Shown piece by piece: positions 1 through 12,100 of a stretch of 64,000 bases of DNA (position 1 is the first letter of the stretch; the number at the start of each line of letters is the position of its first letter). Below the pieces are notes generated by a model, which was given only the letters and a program-made list of their open reading frames with translations, was not told the origin of the DNA and made no database searches. This DNA is from Rotaria sordida (Eukaryota; Rotifera; Eurotatoria; Philodinida; Philodinidae). Position numbers and translations under genes: made by a program. The stretch lies in contig CAJNOL010000968.1 in the NCBI GenBank assembly GCA_905250125.1, forward strand, positions 26,446 through 90,445. The letters run 5' to 3'.

Positions 1-3000
1 ATTTTTTTGATATAATTATCAGGTGTTTGAGGGAATGAGTTTTAAAATCTTACTGAAATTTATCGATCACAATAGGATCATACTAGACTTAGCTTCTTCT
101 GGAATTTTATTAATATCGAACAAGATAAAAGCTGACAATTTTTTTTTAATCAAAAACTGTAGATTATGAGTACTTTCGATATCATTTCATAAGAAATCAA
201 TAAATTTACTACAAATAGAGATGAAGATCATCAATCAAATGATAGTAACAAAGGTGTTTTTTGAATCATGCATACATTGAAAGCGTTCGCTCCTCACAAG
301 CGATGATTAAGCGGCGAAGGTCATAAAATTTAAAACAAACATTCTTTGTTTTTTAATTCCTCTAATCGTTTCAGTAATTATTTTAACTTGTGTAAACCCA
401 CACTAAATGAGTGTTACAGTGCATTTCTATAACATATACTTCAATTCTATCTATTCTCTTTTCTTTGATATTTTCGTTTCTATTACTTTTCTTTGTCCTT
501 GATTAACCACTATATTCTTTTCTATTTTGTCCTTGTTTTTTCATGTGCGTATATAAACATTTACTTTCTCAAAGAATAAATAGAGAGAGAAGAAAACACA
601 TATATCTTAACTGTGCTCGTCGCTTTTCGTGAGCGCGAACCCTAACACCCACACCATTCATCACGCAGAAACTCCTGCAGGTATTCATTAAGTATCTATG
701 AATCAAAATAAACTTGTATACCACGGTAGGAACACCTATACCTTCCAACCCATACTTGTACAGGTAAACACTTTCTCAGGGAAATCATGGACACCTCCCC
801 AAAATCTTCTAAGTGAAACACCATTATATTAAATCCGGATATATGGGGTTGATGCTCTTCAGACATCCTTATTTGTTTTAGTTGACTTCCACGGAGAAAC
901 CTGAGTTTTTTTTTGAAAAAATGCCTTTAAGGACCTTTTTCTCGAAACTTTGTGAATAACGTGATTTCTTCGTCCCAATGCATGGATTCTTATAGAAGAA
1001 GGCATTTTAAGGCCTTTTGGTAAGCAGGCGCTTTGTTTTAGTTGATTTCTATAGAAAACTTTGATTTTTTCCGAAAAAAATGCCTTCAAAGACGTTTTGA
1101 AGGAAACTCTCAATGGTTTTGGCCTTCCTCAAGGGCCCAATTAATGACTACAATGTCGATATTCAACTTTGATTATTGATGACTTTCATTGTCAAGATGT
1201 GAGAAAAAGTGAAGAGCAATCTCATGTCAGATTTCAACGTCGCTTCAATAGATCTCATTATGTGGCTTCATTCTACTCCAATCGAAGTTGTCGAAACAGA
1301 ATTTTTATTTTGCAGAATTATTCCAAATAAGAGAGAATACAATGATATATAGGCTCGGTTCGCCGTTATATTTTGTTACCTCAAAGGTCAAATTCTATAG
1401 GTAGAAATAGAGCACGTCGAGAGTGACATTCCAATGGTGAATTAATCTGGCTACGACTATAACTAACTGATCTAGAGCCATACACAAGAGATCATTTAGA
1501 ACACTGTTTGACTGGTGCTTGAGTTAAATGCTATACAACGATATTCGAGATGAGAAGGCAAACGGCAAATGGTACAGTGTAAGTTCGTTAATCCTCTATC
1601 CATGCTTTTTGCATAAATCCGCATGTAGTTGTACAATTTGGGTCACTACACCAGGATCTGATATGTACTTATACTACATTTATATTATGTGCATCTTTAA
1701 TCTTTTGATCTAATTTTTTTCGATGAACAACGCAACCATTCTTTCTTCACGCGCGAAAACACACCGTTATTAAATTCTTAGATTGTTTCTACAAGCTAAT
1801 TTTGTTCTAGATATGGAATAGCAATGTTTTTCCTAGAATCACTTTCGCGATGAGACAATCTGGACAACTTTTTCAAAAGTATCCTTCTTTCACAAACATG
1901 TATACCAATATTGTTAGTGTCATTGAAAGAGGCCATTTCTTGTTGCAAAAAAAAAGGATGTGATCGCTGTTGACTATCGTATTACAGCAGTGTGCAATTG
2001 AAATCGTACAATCGCAAAACTTTAGGGTGTGAGATATGAGTGTAGGTGATTGAGTGAATGACTATGCGTCTCATAAAAAAAAACACCGATCCACACGAAT
2101 ACTTTCAAGAGTAGTATAATAAAACGGTTTTAGATATAAAGAAACTATTCCTCTTTTTTTGTTTTGTTCTAAATTAATGAAAAAAGATATATTATGATTT
2201 CACTCACACATGTGACCCATGCAATACCTGACTGATTTACATATTTATTTTACAGATTCAATTCCATGTTAACAGAGAAAAGAAAGATCAAATAGGTGTT
2301 AGATAAAAATGACCACCTACAGTAACTATCTTAACGTTGTCTCTTTGTTTCTTTCTAAAGCGGCTGACTGCACTAACTACTCTGTATGTCGTACATAATG
2401 TTTTCTTTTTACGCAAAACATGAATATGTTACGTCGAATTGATAAATTCGATATGAACATATTATTTTTAATGATCTATTATAGATTTCATAAAAATTTT
2501 AGATCGATTTTGAATTTGAAATTGAAAAGGAATTCATTTTAAGTATTTATTCTAAACCCAATGAAATCATTATTAAAGCAAAACGTGTTTTTTTTAAATA
2601 TATAAAGAAAATCTAAAAATATGCATGCTCGTCCATGTTGTCAATGTTCTATTACAACCGACGGTTCGAATAGTTTACTGTTTTTTTTTATATCAAGTTT
2701 TTTTAATAGTTTTATTATAAAATTAATATTTTCTATCTTGAAGAGATCGATCGCTACTCAAATATTTCTATACAGCGTGACATGATTGAATAGACTCAAT
2801 CGTTATTGATAATTCTATATTTGACGAAACATTAGTAATCATTTATGAATAAACTTGATTGGAATCAAAGGACACAACATTTATTATCGAGTCGTTTAAC
2901 CTTATCAAGAAGGACAATGTCAGGTATGATAAAGAATCAATACAAACACATATATAAGCAGACGGCAATTCAAGGCATTTCTCATTAAAATGAACCATTC

Positions 3001-3676
3001 AACAGTTAATATCCTTGGTCTATGCAACGAGATATTACTTGACATTTAGAACAAACTCAATTATATTGATGTTCAATGGCATGTTGTTTTCTCTCAATAT
3101 TGAAATATCGAAGCTAAATCGATTCGTTTATTTATGGCACAGATTTAAATGATAACCAATAGATTACCTAAAGTTTTGAAATGTAATAGTTTCCTCAAAA
3201 AAGATATCGATATTGTAAAATATTAAACAATAAGAAATCATACAAAAAAACAAGTATCATCATGAACATATAATATCAATTCACACTTTTATTTCGTTCA
3301 GTTTTTCTCAAACCAATCTCGAAAGTATGATGATTTCTTATGAAAAATGTCAACGCCTGACATCAATCATTACTGTTTTATAACTGGTTCTATAATTCAA
3401 CAAATACGTTCGTGAAGAGAAAAGAAAGAAAAAAAAATATTGTCAATACATCATTACATTTGAATCTTGGGTGTATGTATTTCAAACAAAATATCTCTGT
3501 AATGTACTATTACTATTCTATTATATATATTAGGATTTCCATAAAGCACATATGGTCAAATGCAATTGACTATTCATGGGAGCTTTTGTCATCTGTTGAT
3601 ATTCTTCAAAAAATTATCAGAATAAAATCACTATCTGTGAAACATAGCAGACGACATTTATTCGACAAACATTTTC
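1..3676. other. Gene-less 5' part of the window
   Basis: I find no supported gene here. Open frames are short and start-to-stop only by chance, and none resembles a known family. The stretch is A+T-rich with scattered homopolymers and contains one pair of degenerate direct repeats (873-1110). It ends at the start codon of the GPLD1-like gene. Promoter elements for that gene presumably lie in the last few hundred bases, but no motif is convincing enough to name. Confidence 0.6.
873..1110. repeat. Degenerate direct repeat pair, offset about 160 bp
   Basis: Two related copies begin with TTGTTTTAGTTGA at about 873 and 1033. Each continues through a run of T, then GAAAAAATGCCTT and a purine-rich tail, roughly 80 bp in all. 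Between them a third, shorter relative contains AAGGCATTTTAAGG. They look like two units of an old tandem array; no transposon ends are visible. Confidence 0.55.
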
Positions 3677-6003
3677 ATGTTAACAAGTATTATCTTCTTT
3701 GTTTTTTCATTACCATTTTTCGTCTTCGGATGTGGTATTGTAACACATATCGAAGTGTCACATCGTGCACAAGATCTTTGGTTACATCAACCTATCTATC
3801 GAAATTATACTCTTCAACATCAAGATGCATTACAAGGTGGATCTCCCTATCCTGATGTTATGTATGATGGTGTATGTTATCATGGTACTTTACATCAAGT
3901 TGCTGAAGATACACATTGGTAATAAAAATCATAAGATTGAAGTTTTTTTTTTTTTTCTTTTCTAAATAAATTCTTTTAGGTATCCATTCATGAAGATTGC
4001 TATTGAATATATGCGTGATCGATATCCACCACCTTTACAAGCAGATAATATACAAGGACAAAAATTTCTTGCATTTCTTCTTGGTGTAGCATCTCATCAA
4101 ATAGCTGATGTTGTATGGCATGGTAGTTTAACAGGTTGTCCAAATGGATTTATTGATGCAACAGCATGGGAAAGTTTTAATGGAGATGAAGAAATGGCAC
4201 ATTCAAGTGTTGATCCAGGTGGTGATAGTGTTATTGATTATGAATTACCTATTGCTTATATCGGTAAAATTGCGTTTTTGTTTTTGTTTTTGTTTTTTTT
4301 TTATGTTATTTTATTTATTCTATAGGTTTAACTAATAAATGGTATGTGCCAAGTATTGAATTACAAGAACTTTATAAAAGATATGCTATTGAATATGATT
4401 CACCATTAGAAACAAATGCAACTGCTGAACGTGTTCAAGTATGTTCTGATTTAATGTTCGTTGGACGATTTGCTGATGCTTTATTTCTTGGTTTTGAATA
4501 TCCAAAATATTCTTATAATAATACATTTTTACTTGATCATCTTTATGAATATTATCATGGAGGTTTATTAAATATGGCTCATCAAACAGTTCGATATTGG
4601 GATCAAATCATAGCTATGTATGAAAAAGGTACTGATATATGTCAAATACCAAGTAATAATCCATATTATTTAAATTGTTCAATACCTCATTCAATTATAT
4701 ATGAACAAGAACAACAATCAATAACATATATTCGTTCAAAACCATCAAATTATCTTCCATTTTCTAGTCATTCTTATTCATCATTACCAACATTACAATA
4801 TAATGAAATTCATACAGGTCTCATATCAAATCAAAGTTATGCATCATTCGGTTATACAACACTTTTTGGTGATTTTAATAATGATAGTTTAATTGATCTT
4901 GTTATATCTGCACCTGATTATTATAATTTTGGTTGTTCACAAGGTGGTCGTGTTTTTATTATTTATGGAAAAGAAGACCAACCTCCTATTCCAGAAGGTA
5001 ATATCAGTATTATTGAACAAATAGCTGATCAAACATTAATATCACCTGATTGTGATGGTGATCGATTTGGTACGGGATTAGCTACTCTTGATTGGAATAA
5101 TGATGGTTTTAATGATCTTGTTATTAGTAGTCCATCACATGGATATGGTTATCGTGGTGCTATATTTATTTTTGCTGGTAGTAAAGATGGTCTTCAAATA
5201 AAACCATTTATACGTATTGATGGTGTTAATGAACATGATACTATTGGATTTGAATTACATACAGGACATCTTGATAATGATAAATTATTAGATTTAATTA
5301 TTACAAGTCCTTATGCACAACCACATGGTTATGATCAACCACAACAAGGAGCTGTTTGGATTTTTCTTAGTTCAGATTCTATAAATAAACAACATAGATC
5401 TGATCGTCAATTAACAATTAATAATGCATCATTTACAATCTATGGTGAAAATGCAAAATCAAAATTTGGTTATTCACTTCAAATAATTCCTTCATCATGT
5501 ATTAGTCACATAACATCATCTCCAGTTCTTTTAATTAGTGCACCAGCTAATCAAGGAAAATTATATATGTATGCTATTGAATCTCAACCTCGTCTTATAT
5601 TAACATTAGAACATTTACAAAATAATGCACATTTTGGACAAAGTTTTTCTATTCAAAATGATAAATGTTGGTTAGCAGTTGGTTCACCAACACAATCAAA
5701 TGATTGGTATGGTTCTGTAGATATTATTCCATTGATAAATCTTTTCAATCAACAAAAATTTCATCTTGATTTCAATGATATTCCAATACTTATTTCTATT
5801 CATGGTAATCGAATATTTGAACGTCTTGGTACTAATATTCAATGGACATCAGAAGGTGATTTAGTTATTTCAGCTCCATTAGGAAAAGGAAAAATATTAC
5901 CATTACAATTAGAAAAATCTGAAGGTTTTGTCTATATTGTACCTGCTAATCGTATTCCAACTCGACCTGATCCAAAAATTCACTATATTGATAAAATGAG
6001 TTC
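3677..6003 (+). CDS. GPLD1: Glycosylphosphatidylinositol-specific phospholipase D, 3' end lost in gap
   Basis: Three exons are visible: 3677-3918, 3980-4263 and 4326-6003 (about 734 codons), then the reading frame enters a run of N. Residues 1-18 form a signal peptide. The mature start CGIVTHIEVSHRA matches the family N-terminus, so the Met at 3677 is chosen. The zinc-dependent phospholipase C-like domain follows, with YHGTLHQVAEDTHW and ASHQIADVVWHG carrying likely metal-binding His, Asp and Trp. From about residue 350 come FG-GAP beta-propeller blades with calcium-loop motifs DFNNDSLID, DWNNDGFND and HLDNDKLLD, and later blades with FGYS and RLGTN. Vertebrate GPLD1 is about 840 residues, so roughly 100 residues are missing. 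The enzyme is secreted and cleaves GPI anchors. It converges tail to tail with the NEK1-like gene. Confidence 0.9.
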
Positions 6004-6103
6004 NNNNNNNNNNNNNNNNNNNNNNNNNNNNNNNNNNNNNNNNNNNNNNNNNNNNNNNNNNNNNNNNNNNNNNNNNNNNNNNNNNNNNNNNNNNNNNNNN
6101 NNN
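6004..6103. other. Assembly gap of 100 N
   Basis: A run of exactly 100 N separates the last visible GPLD1 codons from the NEK1-like stop codon, which lies only 20 bases beyond the gap. One hundred N is a conventional placeholder, so the true length is unknown. The GPLD1 C-terminus and both genes' 3' untranslated regions must lie in it. Confidence 0.95.
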
Positions 6104-6122
6104 TCCAGCTTATTGCAGATAT

Positions 6123-9100
6123 TTATTTTGACATAGATCGTGCGTTCATTGTAATCAATGTTAATAAAATATCTGTATCAACTAAATAACGTTTATCTTC
6201 TGGTAAAAGACTACATAAAGTTTGTGTATCTCCTTCATTTTTCTAAAATAAATAAAGAAAAAAACAAGCCAGCAGAAAAAATTTTCATATATGAAATATG
6301 TTTAAAAATTTCTATACTTTAAGTGCTTCACGAACGATTTCTAATGTTTCATCACCAAGAACTTCACGTAAGTGTTTTTCTTTTTCTCGATCAAGTTGAA
6401 CACGATGTTCAAGATTATCTTCATCTTCTTGATTACACCAAATATCATCATCATCATTATAATCATCATTTTGTATTATTAATTCTTTTGATTTATCTGT
6501 TTTTATCACAGGTTCACTTGCTGAATGTTTTATTTCATTTTCATTTTCATCATCATCATCATCATCATCTAAATAGCTTTGTAAAGCTAATGTTAATGTA
6601 TGTATATCATCTTCATCATCAGATTCTGTTTTTTCATCAATTGTATTTGAATCATTACTATTCTTAGTTATATTCGTTTTCTTTGTATTACTTGAAAATG
6701 ATGGTTCTTGAGATGATTGAATAATATCAGTTAAACTTCGATTTAATTTTCTTGATTCAATCAATGTTTCTTCAGGTAATTCATCAATTTTATGTAATTC
6801 AGGATTTGAAACTGTACGAAGAAGCTAAACAAAAAATTTAATTTATTAATATAACGCTAATAATAATAGAATAATTCAACAAGACTATATTCAACTAACA
6901 GTTCTGATTACTAATAAATGTGAACCTTCCGATTTACGTAGTGAGCAAGTTATAATAACGTATTATAGCAACAGTAGATCTTGATTAGGGTTAAGAATTT
7001 TTGACTTATCATTATCATACTAAGATTTTAATTAACAATGAACGAAATTTTCGTCATTCTGTTTAAGATAATCTACAATATTCTTATGATTTGTAGAAGG
7101 AAAATGTGCAACTGTCCCATTGCCTACTCTAGGACTCTCGATAGTTTTTAGAAATGGAAGGAGCTCAAAATTTGATAGTCTGTCTAATAGAAATGACTCA
7201 AAAAAACTGTCTTCAGAAATTTGCTAGATAGTTTTCCAGTAATGACTTGAAATTTTCGCAGACGCGACGTAAAAAGTAGAAGGAACTAGTTTACACCACA
7301 TCGAGACCTATGGTCTATTTTAACATTCAAACATATACATTGATATTATGCTTATAAATATATGCTACAGTTCAAAGAGTGTTCGATCTATATGTTTGCC
7401 TTTCTTCTTGAGATCATACGAAGAGTCTGTGTGATATAAATATTGAGAAAATGATTCCGAGATAGAGATCAAAAGCGACTGACTGTGTTCATTCCTAATT
7501 CGATATCATAAGAGATAAGTATTGTTTTATAGATAATAATTGTTATATTATGAATTAAATTACTCTTACTCGTTTATTCTTAGCATCAAAACGTCCTGTT
7601 GTTAAACATTGAACGAGTTCGTCTTTGTCTGGTATTATTTTAGTTCTATTTTAAAATTAAATAATAGAATAATCAATGTTAAGTTTTTTTTTTCTTACTT
7701 TAATTCTTTGTCTTGTTTCGATTGAGATTTTAATGTTTCTTTCAATTCTTCTACAACTAAATCATTTTCTATGGTCGGTTTTTTTGATATATCAATTGTA
7801 GGATTAGAAGAAGTAACTGATTTTGTACTACTTATAATATAAGTTTCATTTTTTCTATTTGGATTAACTCGATTTGCTAATGCTGTTAAATTAATATTCG
7901 ATGTTTCAGTGTTCATTGTACTTGACATTGTATGATCATAAACATTCGCATGTTCAAGTGCATTAATAATTGTACCTCGTGGTCCACTACCCCATTGTGA
8001 TCGATTAGGTGTATTTACATTGCCTATATTTATTGCTTGTCCTTGAACATTTAAATCAGTTAAACATGTATCAATCATTATAGATTGACGATTAAGAATT
8101 GCTGAATTTAGCGCTGGTTGTTGATTCCATTGTGAACGAGATTTTGGTGGGCCGCCATGTTCTTGCCAAGCTTCTCGAACACTTCGTTCATTAACATTTT
8201 GTAAAATAGCTTTCTTTTTCTCTTGATCCAAACTAGAATGAAAACATTTTGTTTGTAAAAAGAAATAGTTTAAAAATTTGATTACAACTAACCTAGAAGA
8301 TGGTCGAACACCAATATCATTTAATACTTCGGTCAGCTTATTATTGACTGGTTCTATTTTTTTTAAAGCTTCTTGACCTTGTTTCTGTTAAATAAGCAGA
8401 AAGAAAAAGTGACACATTTACTTTTCTTTTTTTTTTTTTTTTTTTTTTTTTTGTAAATATTTACTTCTTTTTCTTTTTGAGCTAGAACAACTTGTTGATC
8501 GTAAGCTGAACGATATTTTTCATCGACTTGATTATTACTAGTTGGCTAAATAAATAAGAAAAATAAAATAAAATAAAATAAAAGATTCTAATCAATAAAT
8601 CATAATTACTTTATTTATAGGTAATTTTTTCAATGCAGCCGGAGGTTTTCCAATTGCTTCTGGTTTACCTAAAAGATTTTTTCGACGAACTTCTTCAAGA
8701 TTTCGATTCACTTCAGCAGCTACTTGACCAACACCACCAACATTAGGATTAATAGCAGCAGCTGCTCCCTAAAGTTAATTATTTTAGAAGGAAGTAAACA
8801 GCGTGAAAAATATCTTACCGCACCGTAACCTTGTCCACGAGCTTTGTTCGCTTGAGCTTGACGTTTATTTTCTAGATATTCATTTCTTAGTGCTGCTGGT
8901 CGACCAACATTTGCACTAAAATAATTACAAATTTTATTTTGATTCATCGCTTCTTGGGATTTATAAGTTCATTTTAAAGGTTATGTCCTTATACAACATA
9001 TTGTCTGTTCTATTCAGGGCTACCGCGACGGCTGAGTGGCTGCACTGTTCAACGTATATCTCAAGGTACTACATTCGAACCTCAATGCCACCAACCATGG

Positions 9101-12100
9101 AATAATCCTGAAAATGGTATGTATGATGAGCACAAGAATTCTACGTCCTTCTCCTCAGAGCTACAGCTAGTATTACCTGTAGCAAAAAGATATTGGACTA
9201 TTGAATCTGCCGGTAGAAAAATAAATCATCTTATTTTTACTAGTCAAAAATTATAGAAATTTAGGAAATATTGTAATTATTTTTTTGAACGAAGCATTCA
9301 TTGTGTTCCAAAAAGAAAGAGACAATTATTAGGATTATGTTACTGATCTGATTAAGTATATTACAAAAATATTCATACTATCTGATAGTCAACATTTATC
9401 ACGTTTACATATTAAAAACTGAAAATAAACTTTTAACTCTGTAAACTATAATAAATCGAGAGCAAATGTAATGCATAAGAAAAAAATAAATATCACCAGA
9501 CAAAACTTTAATTTTCATAAATATTTACCCTGGTGTTGGACGTAAATTTTGATTACCGGCAACTGGTGTTCGATATACTTGAACGTGAGGATTAGGTTTT
9601 TGAAGTTGATTAACTAAAATGTAAGATTTTCAAAAAATAGATCTCTAATAACTACATAGTGCTGTTTCAGAAGTCATCACTAATATGTAAAATACGTATA
9701 ATTCTATAAATTAATCAAGCTTAATCCAATATTTTTTATCTAAGAGAAGAAAGTTGTAAGTTTTTTAATTTTTTAGTGTTATGTTCTATTTTATTGTAAC
9801 ATGCGTAAATACTTACAAGAAACATAATGATAAATCTAAAGATAGCAACGAAAGAAAATGAGGAGACAAACAGTGTAATAAAGAAACATAGTGTATGAAA
9901 TCGGTCCCACAGAAAAAGAAGATCAAAAGGTCATACATCTATTTTATACAAATGAACTAAGCTGTTTCCTGGAGAATAGTGCTATGGAGAGAAGAGCAGG
10001 TATGACTCTATTGGAGTAAGAATAGATCCACCACACCTACGAATGAAGCATAGTGAACTAAACGAACCACTATTCTAAACTTTCTTTCAAATGCTTCTTG
10101 CTGAGTTTGGAGAAGCAAGGAGAAAACCTAGGCAAAATGAAGAAAGATGTAAACAAAGAAACATTGTCTCAATGATTCTTTAGAGAAGCATGTGTTGACA
10201 GTCAGTATTTTTACTAATCTAGACAGATCCAAAGTACTTAAATGACTTCACTATCGTTATCTTTTGGTCTAATATGTAAATACCAATTCTAAGCTGTTTT
10301 AGTTTGGCTATAAGCTTTTAATCTTATAGATAAAATATATAAGTACTCTTCAAAGATCATAATAACCGGCTGTCAATATAAAAATTTTGCATTTATTCAG
10401 TATCATAATAGAATATATAAAGTTTCTATTTTCTTTATTGACTTCAGTTTATATGGCTATGATGGAGATTTTAAATCATTCATATATCTCTTACGACTGT
10501 TTGAATAGTATTTGTGAAATAGTTTTTGAAAAGATTGACTAACTGATACTGTTTTCGAAAATAATTTATTCCTATCATTGCAAAAATTTTCATAATCGAT
10601 ACAATGAAAATATTTGACTAAGCTTAATTAATAATGAAGTTATACGTATTTAAAATGTAATCGTGATTTTGAGGATATTCTGTACATATATACTTTTATT
10701 CCATTGATCCATATTCCTCTCTCCATCAGCCATTTTCTGCTTATGTTGATCTAATAGTTCATGATATTGATCATAATTACCTGCTTTTGCTACATTAGGA
10801 ATCGGTGATGCTGCAACCTTTATTTCGTTTAAAAGAAAGTAAATAAAATATGATATTAGACGAATTAACATACTGGTTCTCTAGCTGATGAAGGAGTAGA
10901 TACTTGATTCATTTTAGGCTGTAGGACTACTGGTGGTGTAGCACGTTGGTTACTTATGCCTGGTAGATCCTATAAGAACAAAATCGATACATATATACAG
11001 ATAATAACACTCTTACCGGAGTACTATGACTTAACAGCAAACGACTACGTTCTCGATCACGATCGATAAGTGCTTGTTTCCCTTTTTCAATTAATTCTTT
11101 TTGTTTTTTTGCTAAATTCTCTTCCTAATATATATATATATATATATACGTAAGTTTTATAACAAGAGTGTTTGTTTGTTTGTTTGTTTAAACTTACTTC
11201 TTCTTTAACTTGTTTTTCTCGTGCTTCTTTTTGTTTGGCAGGTTCTTTACGTCGTTTGTCTATCTCACTTTCTTTATCAGCAGATATAATCGATTTTCGA
11301 TTAGCTTCATTCAACTTTCTCTCTTGTGATCCCCTGAAAAAAAGAAAATTCATAACTTTGAAATTATCAATTATCATTTTTGTTAACAAACCGATTGGCA
11401 GCAGTAGGATTTGCGGAGACTGGACGTTTCATAGGTGATGCACCTCCATATGCCTTCATCGGTTCGTAAGGTGATGCTTTTGATGCTACCGAATTTGGAC
11501 GAGCCGAAACTGGTGCAGGAGGAGGAGGCATAACATTTGCTTTTGGAACTCCCGATGGACGAGATATTGGCGGTGGATTTGGATGCGCAAGATCAACAGA
11601 TAATCTTTGACCATGTAAAACAGTATGATTAAATTCAGCTTGATGTACCTATATCATATCGAAAATGAAAACCAAATAATCGTTAATAAGAGAACTATAC
11701 TTCTTCTGCTAAATATTTTGGAATACGTCGATAGATGAATTGTTTTCGTAAAATTGTATTAACAGATGGACGTTCGCTATATAGTAATAGAAATCGAAAC
11801 TTATGTGCAATACGCTTTAATTGAATTTTTCTTCTTGGTTTTTCTTGCTTAAGACTACTGATGCTTTTTTTTAAAATATATATTCATATATACAAAAAAA
11901 ATAGGAAGACAAAAACTCGATATATTCTTATTGTACATTGTAAAAACAAGAATATTTGATCCTTTTTTTTCGGATATATAGTTTTTTTTTCTCTAAACTT
12001 CAGGAAGCTGTGAGTCCACGTTTTTATGGATCTGGATTTTCGAGCCCGATATCCGATATTTATATGACTAAGTGAAGAATCAAAATTTTAGCTATTTATT

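Noticed and set aside
601..660. AACCCTAACACCC considered as a telomere-type repeat
   Set aside because: A single occurrence, not an array.
6323..6667. 114-codon plus-strand frame rich in His
   Set aside because: It is the antisense shadow of the Asp-rich NEK1-like exon.
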